Source: Linyphia triangularis
Taxonomy: Eukaryota; Arthropoda; Arachnida; Araneae; Linyphiidae
Length of the DNA stretch: 64,000 nucleotides
Assembly (NCBI GenBank): GCA_963978545.1
Contig: OZ021733.1
Location: forward strand, 29,201,330 to 29,265,329
Reading direction: 5' to 3'
Shown: positions 33,946-45,699 of the stretch, one piece after another
Layout: every line of letters begins with the position of its first letter
Numbering within the stretch: position 1 is the stretch's first letter
Notes under the pieces: generated by a model
Seen by the model: only the letters and a program-made list of their open reading frames with translations
Databases searched by the model: none
What the model was told of the DNA's origin: nothing
Translations under genes and position numbers: made by a program

Positions 33946-34934
33946 CCAGATGAGTTAAATCAGAGAAAAGCGTCCACGACAAGGACCTCTGTATATGATT
34001 AGGATTACACCTGTATTTGTATTTGTATAGTAAACAAGGTAAAATGAAAGAATGTAATCAAAAAGAAAATAAAAGTGAAAAGGGAGAGGGGGAGGGCGGT
34101 GCTCTTTGAAGAATGTTGTGAACAGTAAATGGAAGTGGTTAAAATCACATAATTTTTTAAAGGTTTTGTGGTAGTTCTTTGATGCACTTCCAGTGCAGAA
34201 CTTGCGACAGAAAATCTGCAATGTAACCAACCAATCAACTATCTAAATATATTCTTAAAAAATTCAAGTTGCAGGAGATGTGAACATTTTTTTTATCACA
34301 CTTAAATCCATTTATTTTATAAAAAAATATTGACAACGTAGAAATAATATAGTATTTTTAAATTGTATCCATTTTGAAGTAACATAATCCTCAGGATCTT
34401 TATCCCTATATTTATCATCTTGAAACCACAAAATGCCTCGCATTCTATCGAAATTAGCTTTAGAAAGTCTAGCTGTGTCGTTGAACAGCATATGTAACGC
34501 ATTTTTAATCCAATTTTTTTATTTTGGAGGGAAAGAAGGGATGTAAACTTTTTCAATTTAAGTAAAACATATTTTTACAAAATTCATGGTAAATTTTTAA
34601 AAAGTTTTAAAGTGTTTTTTTTTTTTTTTTTTTTTGTATATAATGTTTTGCGGATACTTGACGGGTAATACTATTATTAAATTCTTTATTTTTAGTGTTT
34701 TATGCTAAAAATACACAATAAAGGCCACTAAATAAGCATTGTAAAGTTGCTGTGCATTGGGTGAGTTTGATACAAATTCGGAATTAAGATTTATACTTGA
34801 TTATGGCATGATTAGCAACGCAAATTGGCAAACTAGGAGAAGAAAAAGTAGGCAATTTTTAAATTTAAACTTTTTAAAATCACCGTTGTAGATTACTTAA
34901 AAAAGTTGTAATCAATATTAAAATAAGTACATTA
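33946..34934. other. AT-rich stretch without a gene
   Basis: Two overlapping minus-strand frames at 33955-34238 have no recognised domain. A GAGAGGGGGAGGGCGG patch lies near 34083 and a poly(T) at 34615-34635. Nothing else was recognised. Confidence 0.45.
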
Positions 34935-35342
34935 ACAAATTAACTCATTGAAATAATAATCACTAATTAACTCACTGAAATAATAATCACTAATTAACAC
35001 ATTGAAATAATAATCACTAATTAACTCATTGAAATAATAATCACTAAATAACTCATTGAAATAATAATCAATAATTAACTCATTGAAAAAATAATCACTA
35101 ATTAACTCATTGAAATAATAATCACTAATTAACTAATTGAAACAAGAATCACTAATTAACTCATTGAAATAAGAATCACTAATTAACTCATTGAAATAAT
35201 AATCACTAATTAATTCATCGAAATAATAATCACTAAATAACTCATTGAAATAATAATCAATAATTAACTCATTGAAATAATAATCACTAATTAACTCATC
35301 GAAATAATAATCAATAATTAACTCATTGAAATAATAATCATT
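34935..35342. repeat. 27-bp minisatellite, about 15 copies
   Basis: Units reading TAATTAACTCATTGAAATAA then TAATCAC repeat with few changes (CTCATCG, AAATAAC and ACAAG variants). Confidence 0.95.
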
Positions 35343-35403
35343 AAAAAGAACTGTTAAGTTTCAAGAACATATTTTTAATATCTAGGTTATGTGATATTAA
35401 AGA

Positions 35404-38393
35404 AACAATATGAGGCGTTCCATGCAACAATGGAGAATCCGCCAAAACTGTATTTCAAGAAAAACCCCTCAAGGAAAAGTTTTGCCGTTTATCACGACTT
35501 ATGCTCCCAAGTTCTACATGCCTAAGTTTCAAATAGAAAAGGGGATTAAACCATCTTGTTGTATTCCTTAGCTCTTCAATAACTAGGCTTTCAATAGGAA
35601 AAGAAAATGAAGGGACTGGAGGATTTGCCCTTGTCTCATGGAACGCCTCATATAATCTCCATCTATCATGTCTTTGCAGAAAAACTTAATTTACGGTACA
35701 GACAACCAAGGAGAAAAAAATGGGGGGTTCTTTGCTTGCAAATTTGAATTTTTTTACTTTAATATAATACTTACAAAAAAAAAAAAGTTTCTAAAAAAAT
35801 ATAATATTGATGATTAGCATTGAATTTAAATACCCATTTTAACCTTTAATGGAGAAAAAATTATAATACAACAAAAAATGCTAGCTACTCTGTGTGAAAA
35901 GATATAATTTGCTTCGATTGTATTATTTACTTGCAAATAATTCTTCGAAATGAAAACTAATAAATAATAGTTTTAAAAACTAAAAAACACGCTTTAATAG
36001 AAAAACAAACTAACTTCCTTAGCTCTTCCATAACAAGACTTTCTATAGGAAAAAAAAAATGAAGGGACTGGTGGATTCGCCCTTGTCTCATGGAACGCCT
36101 CATATAATCTCCATAGATCGTGTCTTTGCAGAAAAACTTAATTTACGGTACAGATAGTCAAGGAGAAAAAAAATGGGGGGTTCTTTTCTTGCAAATTTGA
36201 ATTTTTTCACTTTAATATAATACTTACAAAAAAAAAAAAAAAAATGAAAAAAAAAAAAATAGTTTCTAAAAAAAATATAATATTGATGATTAGCATTGAA
36301 TTTAAATACCCATTTTAACCTTTAATGGAGAAAAAATTATAATACAACAAAAAATGCTAGCTACTCTGTGTGAAAAGATATAATTTGCTTCGATTGTATT
36401 ATTTACTTGCAAATAATTCTTCGAAATGAAAACTAATAAATAATAGTTTTAAAAACTAAAAAACACGCTTTAATAGAAAAACAAACTAACTTCCTTAGCT
36501 CTTCCATAACAAGACTTTCTATAGGAAAAAAAAAATGAAGGGACTGGTGGATTCGCCCTTGTCTCATGGAACGCCTCATATAATCTCCATAGATCGTGTC
36601 TTTGCAGAAAAACTTAATTTACGGTACAGATAGTCAAGGAGAAAAAAAATGGGGGGTTCTTTTCTTGCAAATTTGAATTTTTTCACTTTAATATAATACT
36701 TACAAAAAAAAAAAAAAAATGAAAAAAAAAAAATAGTTTCTAAAAAAAATATAATATTGATGATTAGCATTGAATTTAAATACCCATTTTAACCTTTAAT
36801 GGAGAAAAAATTATAATACAACAAAAAATGCTAGCTACTCTGTGTGAAAAGATATAATTTGCTTCGATTGTATTATTTACTTGCAAATAATTCTTCGAAA
36901 TGAAAACTGATAAATAATAGTTTTAAAAACTAAAAAACACGCTTTAATAGAAAAACAAACTAACTTCCTTAGCTCTTCCATAACAAGACTTTCTATAGGA
37001 AAAAAAAAATGAAGGGACTGGTGGATTCGCCCTTGTCTCATGGAACGCCTCATATAATCTCCATAGATCGTGTCTTTGCAGAAAAACTTAATTTACGGTA
37101 CAGATAGTCAAGGAGAAAAAAAATGGGGGGTTCTTTGCTTGCAAATTTGAATTTTTTCACTTTAATATAATACTTACAAAAAAAAAAAAAAAATGAAAAA
37201 AAAAAAAATAGTTTCTAAAAAAAATATAATATTGATGATTAGCATTGAATTTAAATACCCATTTTAACCTTTAATGGAGAAAAAATTATAATACAACAAA
37301 AAATGCTAGCTACTCTGTGTGAAAAGATATAATTTGCTTCGATTGTATTATTTACTTGCAAATAATTCTTCGAAATGAAAACTGATAAATAATAGTTTTA
37401 AAAACTAAAAAACACGCTTTAATAGAAAAACAAACTAACTTCCTTAGCTCTTCCATAACAAGACTTTCTATAGGAAAAAAAAAATGAAGGGACTGGTGGA
37501 TTCGCCCTTGTCTCATGGAACGCCTCATATAATCTCCATAGATCGTGTCTTTGCAGAAAAACTTAATTTACGGTACAGATAGTCAAGGAGAAAAAAAATG
37601 GGGGGTTCTTTGCTTGCAAATTTGAATTTTTTCACTTTAATATAATACTTACAAAAAAAAAAAAAAAATGAAAAAAAAAAAAATAGTTTCTAAAAAAAAT
37701 ATAATATTGATGATTAGCATTGAATTTAAATACCCATTTTAACCTTTAATGGAGAAAAAATTATAATACAACAAAAAATGCTAGCTACTCTGTGTGAAAA
37801 GATATAATTTGCTTCGATTGTATTATTTACTTGCAAATAATTCTTCGAAATGAAAACTGATAAATAATAGTTTTAAAAACTAAAAAACACGCTTTAATAG
37901 AAAAACAAACTAACTTCCTTAGCTCTTCCATAACAAGACTTTCTATAGGAAAAAAAAAATGAAGGGACTGGTGGATTCGCCCTTGTCTCATGGAACGCCT
38001 CATATAATCTCCATAGATCGTGTCTTTGCAGAAAAACTTAATTTACGGTACAGATAGTCAAGGAGAAAAAAAATGGGGGGTTCTTTGCTTGCAAATTTGA
38101 ATTTTTTCACTTTAATATAATACTTACAAAAAAAAAAAAAAAAAAAATGAAAAAAAAAAATAGTTTCTAAAAAAAATATAATATTGATGATTAGCATTGA
38201 ATTTAAATACCCATTTTAACCCTTAATCTATAAAAAAATTATAATACAACAAAAAATGCTAGCTACTCTGTGTGAAAAGATATAATTTGCTTCGATTGTA
38301 TTATTTATTTGCAAATAATTCTTCGAAATGAAAACTAATAAATAATAGTTTTAAAAACTAAAAAACACGCTTTAATAGAAAACCAAACTAAAA
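35404..38393. repeat. 475-bp satellite, about six units
   Basis: CTTCCTTAGCTCTTCCATAA starts units at 36014, 36490, 36964, 37439 and 37914, and a diverged first unit starts near 35563. Each unit carries GGACTGGTGGATTCGCCCTT, CATGGAACGCCTCATATAAT, a poly(A)-ATG-poly(A) tract of varying length, and AACACGCTTTAATAG. Units 2-5 are almost identical, so the array is young or homogenised. At the left border ATATGAGGCGTTCCATG (35409) is the inverse of CATGGAACGCCTCATAT inside the units. Poly-Phe minus-strand frames in the units are artefacts. Confidence 0.95.
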
Positions 38394-38690
38394 AGTAGAA
38401 AATAATTTTAAATAAGTTTGAAATAAAAATAGAGTGATTAACAAGAAATATTTATTTTATCGTAAAAAAGCGTGGGGTGCTTTTAAGATATCTTCATAAG
38501 GGCTCTACTTTTTTACCAATATCTGTCACAAAATATTTACAATTGACATCAAGCACACCAAGCTTTTTTACGATAAAATAAATATTTCTTGTTAATCCCT
38601 CTATTCTTATTTCAAACTTATTTCAAACTATTTTCTACTTTTTAGTTTGGCTTTCTATTAAAGCGTGTTTTTTAGTTCTTTAAACTATTA
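38350..38690. repeat. Inverted repeat (135-bp arms) closing the 475-bp satellite
   Basis: The left arm (about 38350-38485) begins inside the last satellite unit: AACTAAAAAACACGCTTTAA, AAACTAAAAAGTAGAAAATA, TTAACAAGAAATATTTATTT, CGTAAAAAAGC. The right arm (about 38555-38690) is its inverse, ending GTGTTTTTTAGTTCTTTAAA. The loop is about 70-80 bp. The arms differ only by a few substitutions and small indels. Confidence 0.9.
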
Positions 38691-38869
38691 ATTTTTTGCT
38701 GTAAACTATAATTTTTTTTTCTCGTTAATTTTTTTAGTTAAGTATACAAAACTCTCCAGTTGTTCCTGCCAATACTCAGATGCTTGTCTCAAATTTAAGT
38801 CATGTGTATGCCTAAGTGCACGCCGTAGTACTTGATACAAAGCACTACCGTGTCTCTGAATATGAAAAA

Positions 38870-39052
38870 GCCGACCAAACGGTGTAGTGGTTAGCGTGCT
38901 AGCCTCTAGACCGCGAGGTTGCGGGTTCGAGTCCCGTGTTAGGCATGGGTGTTTGTAAATGTATGTTGGCTTGTCTAATGACGAATGTTTCGGCGCATTA
39001 TAGCCCTCGTGTTGCTGACGGCGCCAGATAATCTGAAAACAACTAAAAACAA
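38870..39052 (+). mobile_element. tRNA-derived SINE type 1, full-length, 14-bp target duplication
   Basis: The head GCCGACCAAACGGTGTAGTG and GTTAGCGTGCTAGCC looks like a tRNA with an A box, and GGTTCGAGTCC at 38924-38934 is a perfect B box, so an internal RNA polymerase III promoter is present. The body has GGCATGGGTGTTTGTAAATG, CGGCGCATTATAGCCCTCGT and ends in CAACTAAAAACAA. It is flanked by CTGAATATGAAAAA (38856-38869 and 39053-39066). Confidence 0.93.
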
Positions 39053-39097
39053 CTGAATATGAAAAATTGCTAATCCTGAAGATCCTGGTAAAGGCAA

Positions 39098-39274
39098 GCC
39101 GACCAAACGGTATAGTGGTTAGCGTGCTGGCTTCTAGACCGCGAGGTTGCGGGTTCGAGTCCCGTGTAGGCATGGGTGTTTGTAAATGTATGTTGGTTTG
39201 TTAAATGACGAAATGTTTCGGCGCATTATAGCCCTCGTGTTGCTGACGGCGCCAGATAATCTGAATACAACCAA
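39098..39274 (+). mobile_element. tRNA-derived SINE type 1, full-length, 14-bp target duplication
   Basis: This is a second copy, about 95% like the one at 38870, with the same A box and the B box GGTTCGAGTCC. It ends with CTGAATACAACCAA. It is flanked by CCTGGTAAAGGCAA at 39084-39097 and 39275-39288. Intact duplications and few differences show that both insertions are young and independent. Confidence 0.93.
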
Positions 39275-39303
39275 CCTGGTAAAGGCAATGCGACAAACTT
39301 ACT

Positions 39304-39489
39304 GAACTATTGTATTGTTATCGGTACTTGATAACTGTGAAAAATTTCAAATTAATCCAACGTTTTGAAGTGGTCAAAAATCGAGTTCAAAGATTCCCTT
39401 ACATACATAGATACAAACGAAGCTAATAAAAGCGTGTTAAAAAGACAACACAGGTAGCACAGTAGTAATTACCAATGTCGAAAACATTA
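39304..39489. other. Unassigned between SINE groups
   Basis: No repeat or coding signal was recognised. Confidence 0.4.
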
Positions 39490-39672
39490 GTTCTGGTTGG
39501 TTTATAAGTTCGACGACCAATTTTTATGCTCAATAACGGCTAATCAAGGCGGAACCTACAGCTTCACGTGGAATCCAAACCACAACGAACATCCATGCCT
39601 AGCCCAGGATTCGTTATCGGCGCCTTTGGTATGCGAGGCTAGAGCGCTAACCACACAACCATCATGTGGCAC
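39490..39672 (-). mobile_element. tRNA-derived SINE type 2
   Basis: Read on the minus strand it runs from a tRNA-like head (GGTTAGCGCTCTAGCCTCGC) through a decayed B box and GGCATGGATGTTCGTTGTGG to a tail CATAAAAATTGGTCGTCG. The same body occurs at 39980, 40368 and 2462. The apparent plus-strand reading frame here is the antisense of the SINE. Confidence 0.8.
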
Positions 39673-39694
39673 ATGGGTTCTAAAAGATTCGTCA

Positions 39695-39965
39695 ACTCTA
39701 ACCGAAATTCAAGCATCGTTCCAAAATACAGGATTTTTAAAAAAGTAAACATGTCAAAAATATCTCAAAACATATTTTTTCACCCCCATCCTTTATTTTA
39801 AATAAAATATTTTAATTCTAAAACTGTGCCTTAACATTTCAAAATTTCCAGTATATTTTGTCCGGCATTGGGCGAGATTGGCCAATATAGGTAATCGATA
39901 TCAAACGGCCGATTAACAACGTTCCACATCGGGATTGGCCAATGTCAGCCATTATTGGCCAAAGT
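39695..39965 (+). repeat. Dispersed repeat A, copy 2
   Basis: It shares CGTTCCAAAATACAGGATTT, TAAAAAAGTAAACATGTC, CATATTTTTT, CATCCTTT, TCCGGCATTGGGCGAGATTG and CACATCGGGATTGGCC with copies at 5310, 56085 (inverted) and 61555 (inverted). It begins about 20 bp after the preceding type-2 SINE and ends just before the next one. Confidence 0.75.
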
Positions 39966-39979
39966 TGTTGTGGTTTGGA

Positions 39980-40142
39980 TTGTGTGCTCAACGACCTATA
40001 CTTGAGCACAATAACGGTTAATCAGGCCGGGACCTACAGCTCAACGTGGATTCCGAGCCACAATCCATGCCTAATCCGGGATTTGAACCCGGCACTTATG
40101 ACATGCGAAGTCAGAGCGCTAATCTCACAGCCATCAGCTGGG
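39980..40142 (-). mobile_element. tRNA-derived SINE type 2
   Basis: On the minus strand: a head containing GATTAGCGCTCTGACTTCGC, a B box close to consensus (GGGTTCAAATCC), GGCATGGATTGTGGCTCGG, and a tail through GTTGAGCACACAATCC. It lacks a few bases of the GTTCGTTGTGG segment found in other copies. Confidence 0.8.
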
Positions 40143-40367
40143 TCCAAAGTTGTTGTGCTTCTGGGGTACGGATATTAAACTGTAGAACCTTGAATAATTT
40201 GATATTTTACTGGAGAACAATGTCTTCAAATGATATATCTAAAAATATGTAAATATAGCCAATTTCAGTTTAATCTTAAGTTTTGTTCATTAATATTATC
40301 AGAATGTGCTATCTGTAAAATATAGATTATGTTTATTCCGTGAAATGGTTTAGTATGTTTTGTTTTG
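40143..40367. other. Unassigned between SINE copies
   Basis: AT-rich with no recognised feature. Confidence 0.4.
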
Positions 40368-40548
40368 TTTGTACGCTCAACGACCTATTTTTGTGCACAA
40401 TATCGGTTAATCAGGCCGGAACCTACAACTTAACGTGGATTCCGAACCACAACGAACATCCATGTCTAACCCAGGATTCGAACCCGGCACTTTTGGCACT
40501 TTTGGCATGCGAGGCCACAGCACTAACCCCAGCCAGCAGATTGGCGAA
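40368..40548 (-). mobile_element. tRNA-derived SINE type 2
   Basis: On the minus strand: B box GGGTTCGAATCCTG (perfect core), GACATGGATGTTCGTTGTGG, GGTTCGGAATCCACG and the tail CAAAAATAGGTCGTTGAGCG. The head shows a short tandem duplication (GCCAAAAGT repeated). Confidence 0.85.
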
Positions 40549-41823
40549 ATGGTTAAGTAAAAATGACTAAAAAGAAAATGAGAATTTGCTCTTGTTTCAT
40601 ATTTCTAATTGCAATTCTAATTTGAACTCTGGATATACATTCTTAATTGATATTCCTTTTTAAATTTTAATTTTTTTAGCACATTGAGTTTCCCTATATA
40701 AATACTAGACAACACATTTTTGAATAAATGTTTCCTAATGAACTATTCCTAACTCATATAAGCCTTTCCAGAGTGATTTTTTTTCAACCTTAAAGAATCT
40801 ACTTTTGTAAATAGGTACCTTAAATTCTCCAGATTAAGTCATCAAATTATCTTTCCTTAAATTAGTCTAATTAAACAAAGCCCATCTTCATCTCATATTT
40901 GCCCGTAGATTGTTCAAAGTCTTACTAATCCTAATATATACCTATTTAAGTTAAACTCATTCAAATTTTTGTTAGAATAACGGATACTAATATTTCCTAC
41001 TTGTTTTGAACTAATGTTGAAATTACCTTTAAGCAAAAACCTAACGAAATATGAAAGATATTTTACTGTTTTTGGAAGATTGTACAATAAAAACTACTAT
41101 TTGGTTATTCTGCATTCTCATTAAAACTCATTTTTTCGCAATGAAAAATTTTAACAACAGAATGTTAAAAGTCTAAAAAAGTAATACTAATCAAACACAA
41201 AAATGAAAATGAATACAAATCAAAATTAACGTTTTAAATTGGCAAATAAAAATTACTACTAATTGATTAAATTACCCATTTTACACTGCCAGCAACATGG
41301 CAAGATAATTTAATTTTAAAAATCTCTACAAAATTGTCTTAGAAAAAATTATTTTTAAGGGACAATAAATAAACTATTAGCACATTGCTAGATAATGAAA
41401 ATGATATTTTTACATTCTGAAGTAACTATTCACTTTACACAGGTAAGGGTATACTGAAATTGTTTACCTTAGTGAAATATTCTCTTTCATACTTTAAATA
41501 AAAAATTATCGTGAGAGAAAGAATACGGATATTTAATCAAGATTTTGGCGTGGGTTGAGAGTTATCACTTTTGTTTAGAATGGGATTTATAACTTCTACA
41601 GTTTTTTAGTCTAAAGATTGTTTATATAAAAGTAAAATAAAGACATCTTAGTTTCTATACGCACAGACATTTTTTGAATAACAAAGATGCAGAAATTTAG
41701 ATCTTCGTTCATTTTCTTTCTGTTTCCACTTAAATACTTTCTTTTGAAAACACAATTAGAATCGATCGATGTTAAGTAATTATCATCCAAGGAAAAATTA
41801 TTTTCAAAAAAGAGGCGAATGTG
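40549..41823. other. AT-rich stretch without a gene
   Basis: No coding frame, repeat or inverted structure was recognised over about 1.3 kb. Confidence 0.5.
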
Positions 41824-42882
41824 GGAATTTTAATATTTTATCAGGCACTAAAATGACTATGACGTAAAAGCACAAACAATTTACTTGTTACTTCTCATCA
41901 CTAATTTTAAAATAATACAAATTTTCACAGGTATTTTCTTTTTCCAAAAACAATACAATACATGTAAATAAACTTTGATTCAATTCACAGTTCAGCTTCT
42001 ACTATGGCTAAATCCCTTAAGATTTTGTCTTCCTGTGGAATTTTAATATTTTATCAGGCACTAAATGACTATGACGTAAAAGCACAAACAATTTACTTGT
42101 TACTTCTCTTCACTAATTTTAAAATAATACAAATTTTCACAGGTATTTTCTTTTTCCAAAAACAATACAATGCATGTAAATAAACTTTGATTCAATTCGC
42201 AGTTCAGCTTCTACTATGGCTAAATCCCTTAAGATTTTGTCTTCCTGTGGAATTTTAATATTTTATCAGGCACTAAATGACTATGACGTAAAAGCACAAA
42301 CAATTTACTTGTTACTTCTCTTCACTAATTTTAAAATATTACAAATTTTCACAGGTATTTTCTTTTTCCAAAAACAATACAATGCATGTAAATAAACTTT
42401 GATTCAATTCACAGTTCAGCTTCTACTATGGCTAAATCCCTTAAGATTTTGTCTTCCTGTGGAATTTTAATATTTTATCAGGCACTAAAATGACTATGAC
42501 GTAAAAGCACAAATAATTTACTTGTTACTTCTCTTCACTAATTTTAAAATAATACAAATTTTCACATGTATTTTCTTTTTCCAAAAACAATACAATGCAT
42601 GTAAATAAACTTTGATTCAATTCACAGTTCAGCTTCTACTATGGCTAAATCCCTTAAGATTTTGTCTTCCTGAGGAATTTTAATATTTTATCAGGCTCTA
42701 AAATGACTATGACGTAAAAGCACAAACAATTTACTTGTTACTTCTCTTCACTAATTTTAAAATAATACAAATTTTCACAGGTATTTTCTTTTTCCAAAAA
42801 CAATACATGTAAATAAACTTTGGTTCAATTCACAGTTCAGCTTCTACTATGGCTAAATCCCTTAAGATTTTGCCTTCCTGTT
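41824..42882. repeat. 212-bp satellite, five units
   Basis: GGAATTTTAATATTTTATCA starts units at 41824, 42037, 42249, 42461 and 42674 (212-213 bp). The units share TGACTATGACGTAAAAGCAC, TTTCACAGGTATTTTCTTTT and TTCTACTATGGCTAAATCCC. They are over 95% alike, so the array is recent. Confidence 0.95.
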
Positions 42883-43009
42883 ATCCAAGGAGAGTAGATA
42901 AATAATCTAGCCCAGAAAAACAAAGTTTTTAATATAAATCGTTCATATGCATTGCCATTTTCTAAGTGTATCTTCAGGAGATCCATTCCAAACTATGTAC
43001 TAACTTTGT

Positions 43010-44065
43010 TTTTGCCACCAAAACTTGATTGTATTCATAGTTATCCACAACGAGTCTATTTGTTAAGTTTCAGATCGACTGGATGACAGAAAGTGAGTTT
43101 ATAAGCTGTCCGCAGATTTTGCCTCGTCACCTTAATAGGGTAGGTTTTAGTCATTAAATATCGCCAAATTTATCATGTTTGAATTAAGATTGGTATCTGG
43201 ATAATAGAACATGAGTAAAAGCTGATAAGTCTAACATGAAGCAATAAAAACGATTGCAGAAGCGGTCTTTGAGTGACAGTCTCAAAACTTGATAGAAAGT
43301 ATTGTCATCGACAAAGAGTGTACCAACCAAGTGTCAAAGTTTCAGTTTGATTGGATGACGGGAAGTAGGTTTGTTAGTAATCCCGTGTGACAATGAAAGC
43401 GTGTGTAAAACCGATCTTTTAGTGACAGTGACAGCCCCTAAAACTTGATAGAATACAATCTTATCGATAACGAATCTGTCCAATTTCAATTAGATGGATG
43501 GCGGGATTTGGATTTATTAGTAATCTCAAGTGCCAATTGAAGCCTGTGTAAAAGCGGCTTTTTAGAGACAGTGACATCCTCCAAAATTGATAGAATTCAA
43601 TCTTATCTACAACGAATTTATCGGCCAAATTTTAGCTTGATTGGATGACGGCAAATTGGTTTATTCGTATTCCAAAGAGATAATAGAATCTTGTGTAAAA
43701 GCGGCTTTTTAGTGACAGTGACACCCCCAAAATTTGATATCATGCAACCTTATCTGCAAAGAATCTGTCTGTCAAATTTCAATTCCATTGGATGACGTGA
43801 AGTAGGTTTATTAGTAATCACAAGCACCAATTGAAGCGTGTGTAAAAGCGGCCTTTTAGTGACAGTGGCAACCACCAAAACTTTATATAATGCAACCTCA
43901 TCAGTAACGAATCTGTCAAATTTCAGCTCGATTGGATGAAGGCAAGTTGGTTTATTAGTATTCCGAAAATAAAAGCGTGAGTAAAAGCGACCTTTTAGAG
44001 ACAGACTCAAAATTTAATAGAATGCATTATCATCACCATCAAATCTATCTGTCATGTTTCAGCTC
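43010..44065. repeat. Diverged tandem array, period about 120-150 bp
   Basis: About seven units share a GATTGGATGACGG box, GGTTTATTAGTAAT, GTGTAAAAGCGGC, TTTTAGTGACAGTGAC and ACTTGATAGAATGCAA with an ACGAATCTGTC box. Spacing and sequence vary, so the array is old. Helitrons of the 13.3-kb type carry arrays of similar style, but no Helitron ends were found here. Confidence 0.75.
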
Positions 44066-44352
44066 GATTGGGCACAAACGTACATTTTAATATTTAGACT
44101 CTAAAAATATTCTGTATTTCTTCTTTTTTAAACTTGATTCTTGAGTAATGGCAGTACACTATTAATTTAAATTTTTACCTTTTAGTTCAATCCTTCATTT
44201 TTCGTTAAGTGCTCCATTTTTCAGTCCTGTATTTGCACAAATTCTTCAAATTTCTTTCATCAAATGAAACAATAGGATTTAATAGCATATTCTTACTTCC
44301 GTAACTTATAGGAAAATCACTAACTCCCCATTGATTGCTTTCTTACATATTG

Positions 44353-44424
44353 AGCCGACCAAACGGTATAGTGGTTAGCGTGCTAGCTTCTAGACCGTGA
44401 GGTTGCGTGTTCGAGTTCTGATCT
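44353..44424 (+). mobile_element. tRNA-like head of SINE type 1, 3'-truncated
   Basis: GCCGACCAAACGGTATAGTG, GTTAGCGTGCTAGC and GTGTTCGAGTTCTG reproduce the first 70 or so bases of the SINEs at 38870 and 39098, with two changes in the B box. The body and tail are absent, and unrelated sequence starting TCTTGGAATCG follows. Loss of the 3' part is unusual for insertion by target-primed reverse transcription, so later deletion or recombination is likely. Confidence 0.85.
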
Positions 44425-45699
44425 TGGAATCGTTCTTCTGATCTTGGAAGCTACCACAACCAATGGGCAGAGAAAGACTCATCATCTTATTGCTTCAAGC
44501 ACAGATACTCATATTTATGCTTTTAAATTTTTATAAAATGTACACACGATCAGATAAATACTGATTATTTAGGTATTTTGAGACTGGATGATTTTGCTTG
44601 CAGTAGGTTCTATAAAAATTTATTTGTCCCCAATATTGCAAAATTCTTAAAAGTTAATTTTTTATTTACAAAGCTCTCATTGCATATTTTTTTAGCAAAC
44701 GCTTTGCGAAGTTCAACTTGTTCGCATTTTCAAGGGAAATGTTTTTATCGTAGATTGTTGGAAATTATGTGAGAAGTCAAATTCTGCCATGTAACATTTC
44801 AGGCCCAAATTATAGAGTTCTTTTTGCAACAAATTTTATATATATTAAATATTTTCATGACAAAAATATATATTTATTTTTTTGATTTTCTACATTAATT
44901 TTCTTAAAAAATTCATTTTTCACTCAATTATATAATTTCGACCTTAAAAAATATGCTTGTCCTGTAAATTACTAAATTCTGAAAATGTAATGTTTCGCAT
45001 TTTTTTCAAAGTCAAATTTTGTGAATTTTCATAAGAAATTTTACTATGTTGAAATTTTTTTGTGAGAAGTCATATACTGTCATAAAACTACAGACCGAAA
45101 TTATAAGCACAGCAACATTAACATATTAAAAAGGTATCAGATATCCGAAATATAAAAAAAATCAATTACTATTTTCTAAAATAAAAACTACTTTTATCTG
45201 AAGAAAGTAAAAGAGAAATTGTTCTTTGTTAAGTGTTTTTAAGCTTTTTCGACTGGCTAAGTGGAAAACGCTGACCGGATCTTGATGAAAAATATTAAAT
45301 CGAACAATTTTATTTCGTATCAAATTCAACTAGGTTCATATTTTGAGTAGTTGTTATTAAAATAATTTTGAGTTTCAACAGCAGTTTAAAATTACAGGAA
45401 AAATAACATAGATCTTTTTATAACATGCTTTGTAAGCATGGAATTTATTTCTGGCCCAATCTACATGCGATCACGGAACATAAAGGTGTAAAATAAATAT
45501 TTTAAAATTCACACAAGCAATCATAAGGGATCTTTGTACACGACCAGTTTTATGTATTTTAAATTGAGAAACACCAGTTTTGAATAAAAAAATAAGGGTA
45601 ATTTTCAGGCATCGCGTAAGGATATAAAGTTTCTTTCGGAACCCTCCTCTTGTTTCAATCTTACAGGAGAGACAATCATATTGAAGAAATTGAATAAGA
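44425..45699. other. No gene; weak direct repeat about 291 bp apart
   Basis: TGTGAGAAGTCAAATTCTGC (44770) and TGTGAGAAGTCATATACTGT (45061), each followed by a CA(G)GACC/GGCCCAAATTATA-like piece, suggest an old tandem duplication. Open frames here have no recognised domain. Confidence 0.45.

Larger units (their letters stand above)
38706..39303 (-). pseudogene. Unidentified coding-like frame split by two SINEs
   Basis: When each SINE and one copy of its 14-bp target duplication are mentally removed, the minus strand is open for about 73 codons, from a stop near 39309 to the stop at 38706-38708. The frame begins with SKFVALPLPGSSG and continues into the surviving 3' block (38706-38869), which includes HGSALYQVLRRALRHTH, LNLRQASEYWQEQLESF and a lysine-rich end. 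Composition is mixed and codon use looks protein-like, with an amphipathic helical character. I do not recognise the family. It may be an exon, a processed pseudogene or a transposon protein. The longer uninterrupted frame in the sequence as it stands is antisense SINE read-through and is not real. Confidence 0.4.

Noticed and set aside
33955..34238. Two overlapping minus-strand frames as a LINE C-terminus
   Set aside because: I tried to match the WN.LP..VV motif seen at 23.5 kb and found none, and the composition is ordinary AT-rich sequence.
36576..38197. Minus-strand frames with poly-Phe in the 475-bp satellite
   Set aside because: They exist only because the poly(A) tracts and the satellite unit lack stops in one frame. 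They recur with each unit.
38884..38950. A functional tRNA gene at the SINE heads
   Set aside because: The tRNA-like part is followed by the SINE body and tail, is flanked by target duplications and recurs, so it is a SINE promoter, not a tRNA gene.
38706..39173. 155-codon minus-strand frame containing TRDSNPQPRGLEASTLTT twice
   Set aside because: That peptide is the antisense of the tRNA-like head of the two SINEs. Only the part outside the SINEs may be coding.
39497..40570. Plus-strand frames with NQAGTYS and HPCL phrases
   Set aside because: They are the antisense of the type-2 SINE copies and repeat with them.
43010..44065. A Helitron around the diverged 145-bp array
   Set aside because: The style of repeats is similar to the Helitron at 13.3 kb, but no TC or CTRR ends with hairpin were found.
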